A stretch of DNA of 64,000 nt. Source: Palsa-504 sp963808315 (GTDB lineage Bacteria > Actinomycetota > Actinomycetes > Streptosporangiales > Streptosporangiaceae). This document shows, one piece after another, positions 63,687 through 64,000 of the stretch. Location of the stretch: assembly GCA_963808315.1 (NCBI GenBank), contig CAWEFK010000013.1, forward strand, positions 248,001-312,000, given 5' to 3'. Numbering within the stretch: the stretch's first letter is position 1; each line of letters starts with the position of its first letter. The notes below the pieces were generated by a model. That model was not told the DNA's origin, did no database searches, and worked only from the letters and a program-made list of their open reading frames with translations. Made by a program: the position numbers and the translations under genes.

Positions 63687-63834
63687 GAGGCGCACGGATC
63701 AGGACGCGCTACGCGCGTACCACCTGCACAGGGTGACGAGCAAATTCAGTACCACGATCAGCGCGGAGGGAGCGCGACGGCTCGCACGGCTGCTGACGCT
63801 AGATGACGACACGGCAGATACGCGGAAGCAATGA
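63673..63834 (+). CDS. Small basic hypothetical protein
   Basis: 53 residues from GTG 63673 after GGAAGAG: VSAYRRRTDQDALRAYHLHR, VTSKFSTTISAEGARRLARL, LTLDDDTADTRKQ. Directly followed by a strong terminator. A plausible small accessory gene of the island; function unknown. Confidence 0.5.
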   Translation: MSAYRRRTDQDALRAYHLHRVTSKFSTTISAEGARRLARLLTLDDDTADTRKQ

Positions 63835-63840
63835 CATAGG

Positions 63841-63871
63841 AAGGGGCCCCTTGCCCGGCAAGGGGTCCCTT
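63841..63871. terminator. Bidirectional terminator
   Basis: AAGGGGCCCCTTGCC (63841-63855) and GGCAAGGGGTCCCTT (63857-63871) pair at 14 of 15 positions, between a rightward small gene and a leftward gene entering from the right edge. Confidence 0.85.
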
Positions 63872-63887
63872 TCCCGTTGTCCGGGCC

Positions 63888-64000
63888 TTAGATCTTGTTC
63901 TGCTCGATCTCGATGCGGCCGTAATCGAAACGGCCGCCCGGCCCGGTGCTCTCGCCGATGCGGATCGCCGCGAACAGGAACCGCAGGACCGCGTTCAGCC
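63888..64000 (-). CDS. C-terminal fragment of a protein entering from the right edge
   Basis: The last ~37 codons of a leftward gene: LNAVLRFLFAAIRIGESTGP, then GGRFDYGRIEIEQNKI and TAA at 63888-63890. Not enough for assignment. It may be part of the same accessory island or the chromosome beyond it. Confidence 0.55.
   Translation of the reverse strand, partial: LNAVLRFLFAAIRIGESTGPGGRFDYGRIEIEQNKI

Overview
The window is high-GC DNA from an actinomycete (Actinomycetota). Its gene content supports this: the leuCD-NdgR divergon next to hup and ddl, DUF3107, DUF3117 and DUF6758 genes, the sigE-rseA-tatB-mrp block, a bacterial Ku gene, a MoeZ-type E1/rhodanese and EfeOB. The order of conserved genes resembles Streptomyces and Streptosporangiales chromosomes; the genus cannot be fixed from this sequence alone.

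Layout. 0-9.2 kb: end of ddl, hup, a TetR repressor facing a methyltransferase, leuDC facing its IclR-type regulator, and the pntAA-pntAB-pntB transhydrogenase operon. 9.2-15.9 kb: trpB2 converging on aroF (aromatic amino acids), a sucrase/ferredoxin-like protein, and an EamA exporter facing a MocR regulator. 15.9-17.1 kb: a repeat element without a clear gene. 17.1-23.2 kb: P-loop ATPase, LapA-like protein, LuxR/histidine-kinase pair, PfpI, M24 peptidase and a class II glutamine amidotransferase. 23.2-23.7 kb: tRNA-Glu and tRNA-Gln. 23.7-34.6 kb: manA, moeZ, hydrolases, Ku, a flavin disulfide-reductase-like protein, TetR, DUF3107 and a DEAD-box helicase. 34.9-38.5 kb: a reverse-strand operon (DUF6758, PHP, membrane protein, MBL-fold protein, RecB-like nuclease). 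38.6-42.6 kb: four tandem paralogous secreted proteins of unknown function. 43-50.7 kb: NUDIX, RibD-like reductase, a second copy of the repeat element, efeOB, phospholipase C and mrp. 50.8-54.5 kb: sigE/rseA/RseB-like/tatB envelope-stress cluster, O-methyltransferase and DUF3117. 54.8-59.3 kb: MFS exporter followed by decayed genes (ABC ATPase, DNA glycosylase, truncated HNH protein). 59.4-64 kb: a more AT-rich accessory island with a triple-HTH/TPR regulator, a 2H phosphoesterase and several small unknown genes.

Two cautions apply. First, about 25 ordinary conserved genes carry one or more single-base frameshifts, while codon-level conservation continues in the next frame. This looks like sequencing or assembly indels rather than decay, so those genes are given here as whole genes with the breaks noted. 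Second, short tandem repeats are unusually common, mostly with units of 9, 15, 18 or 24 bp.

The most interesting parts are the 59.4-64 kb island, the four-gene secreted family with a shared 5'-UTR hairpin, the terminal-inverted-repeat element seen twice with two further solo ends, and an MBL-fold protein lacking three of its metal ligands.
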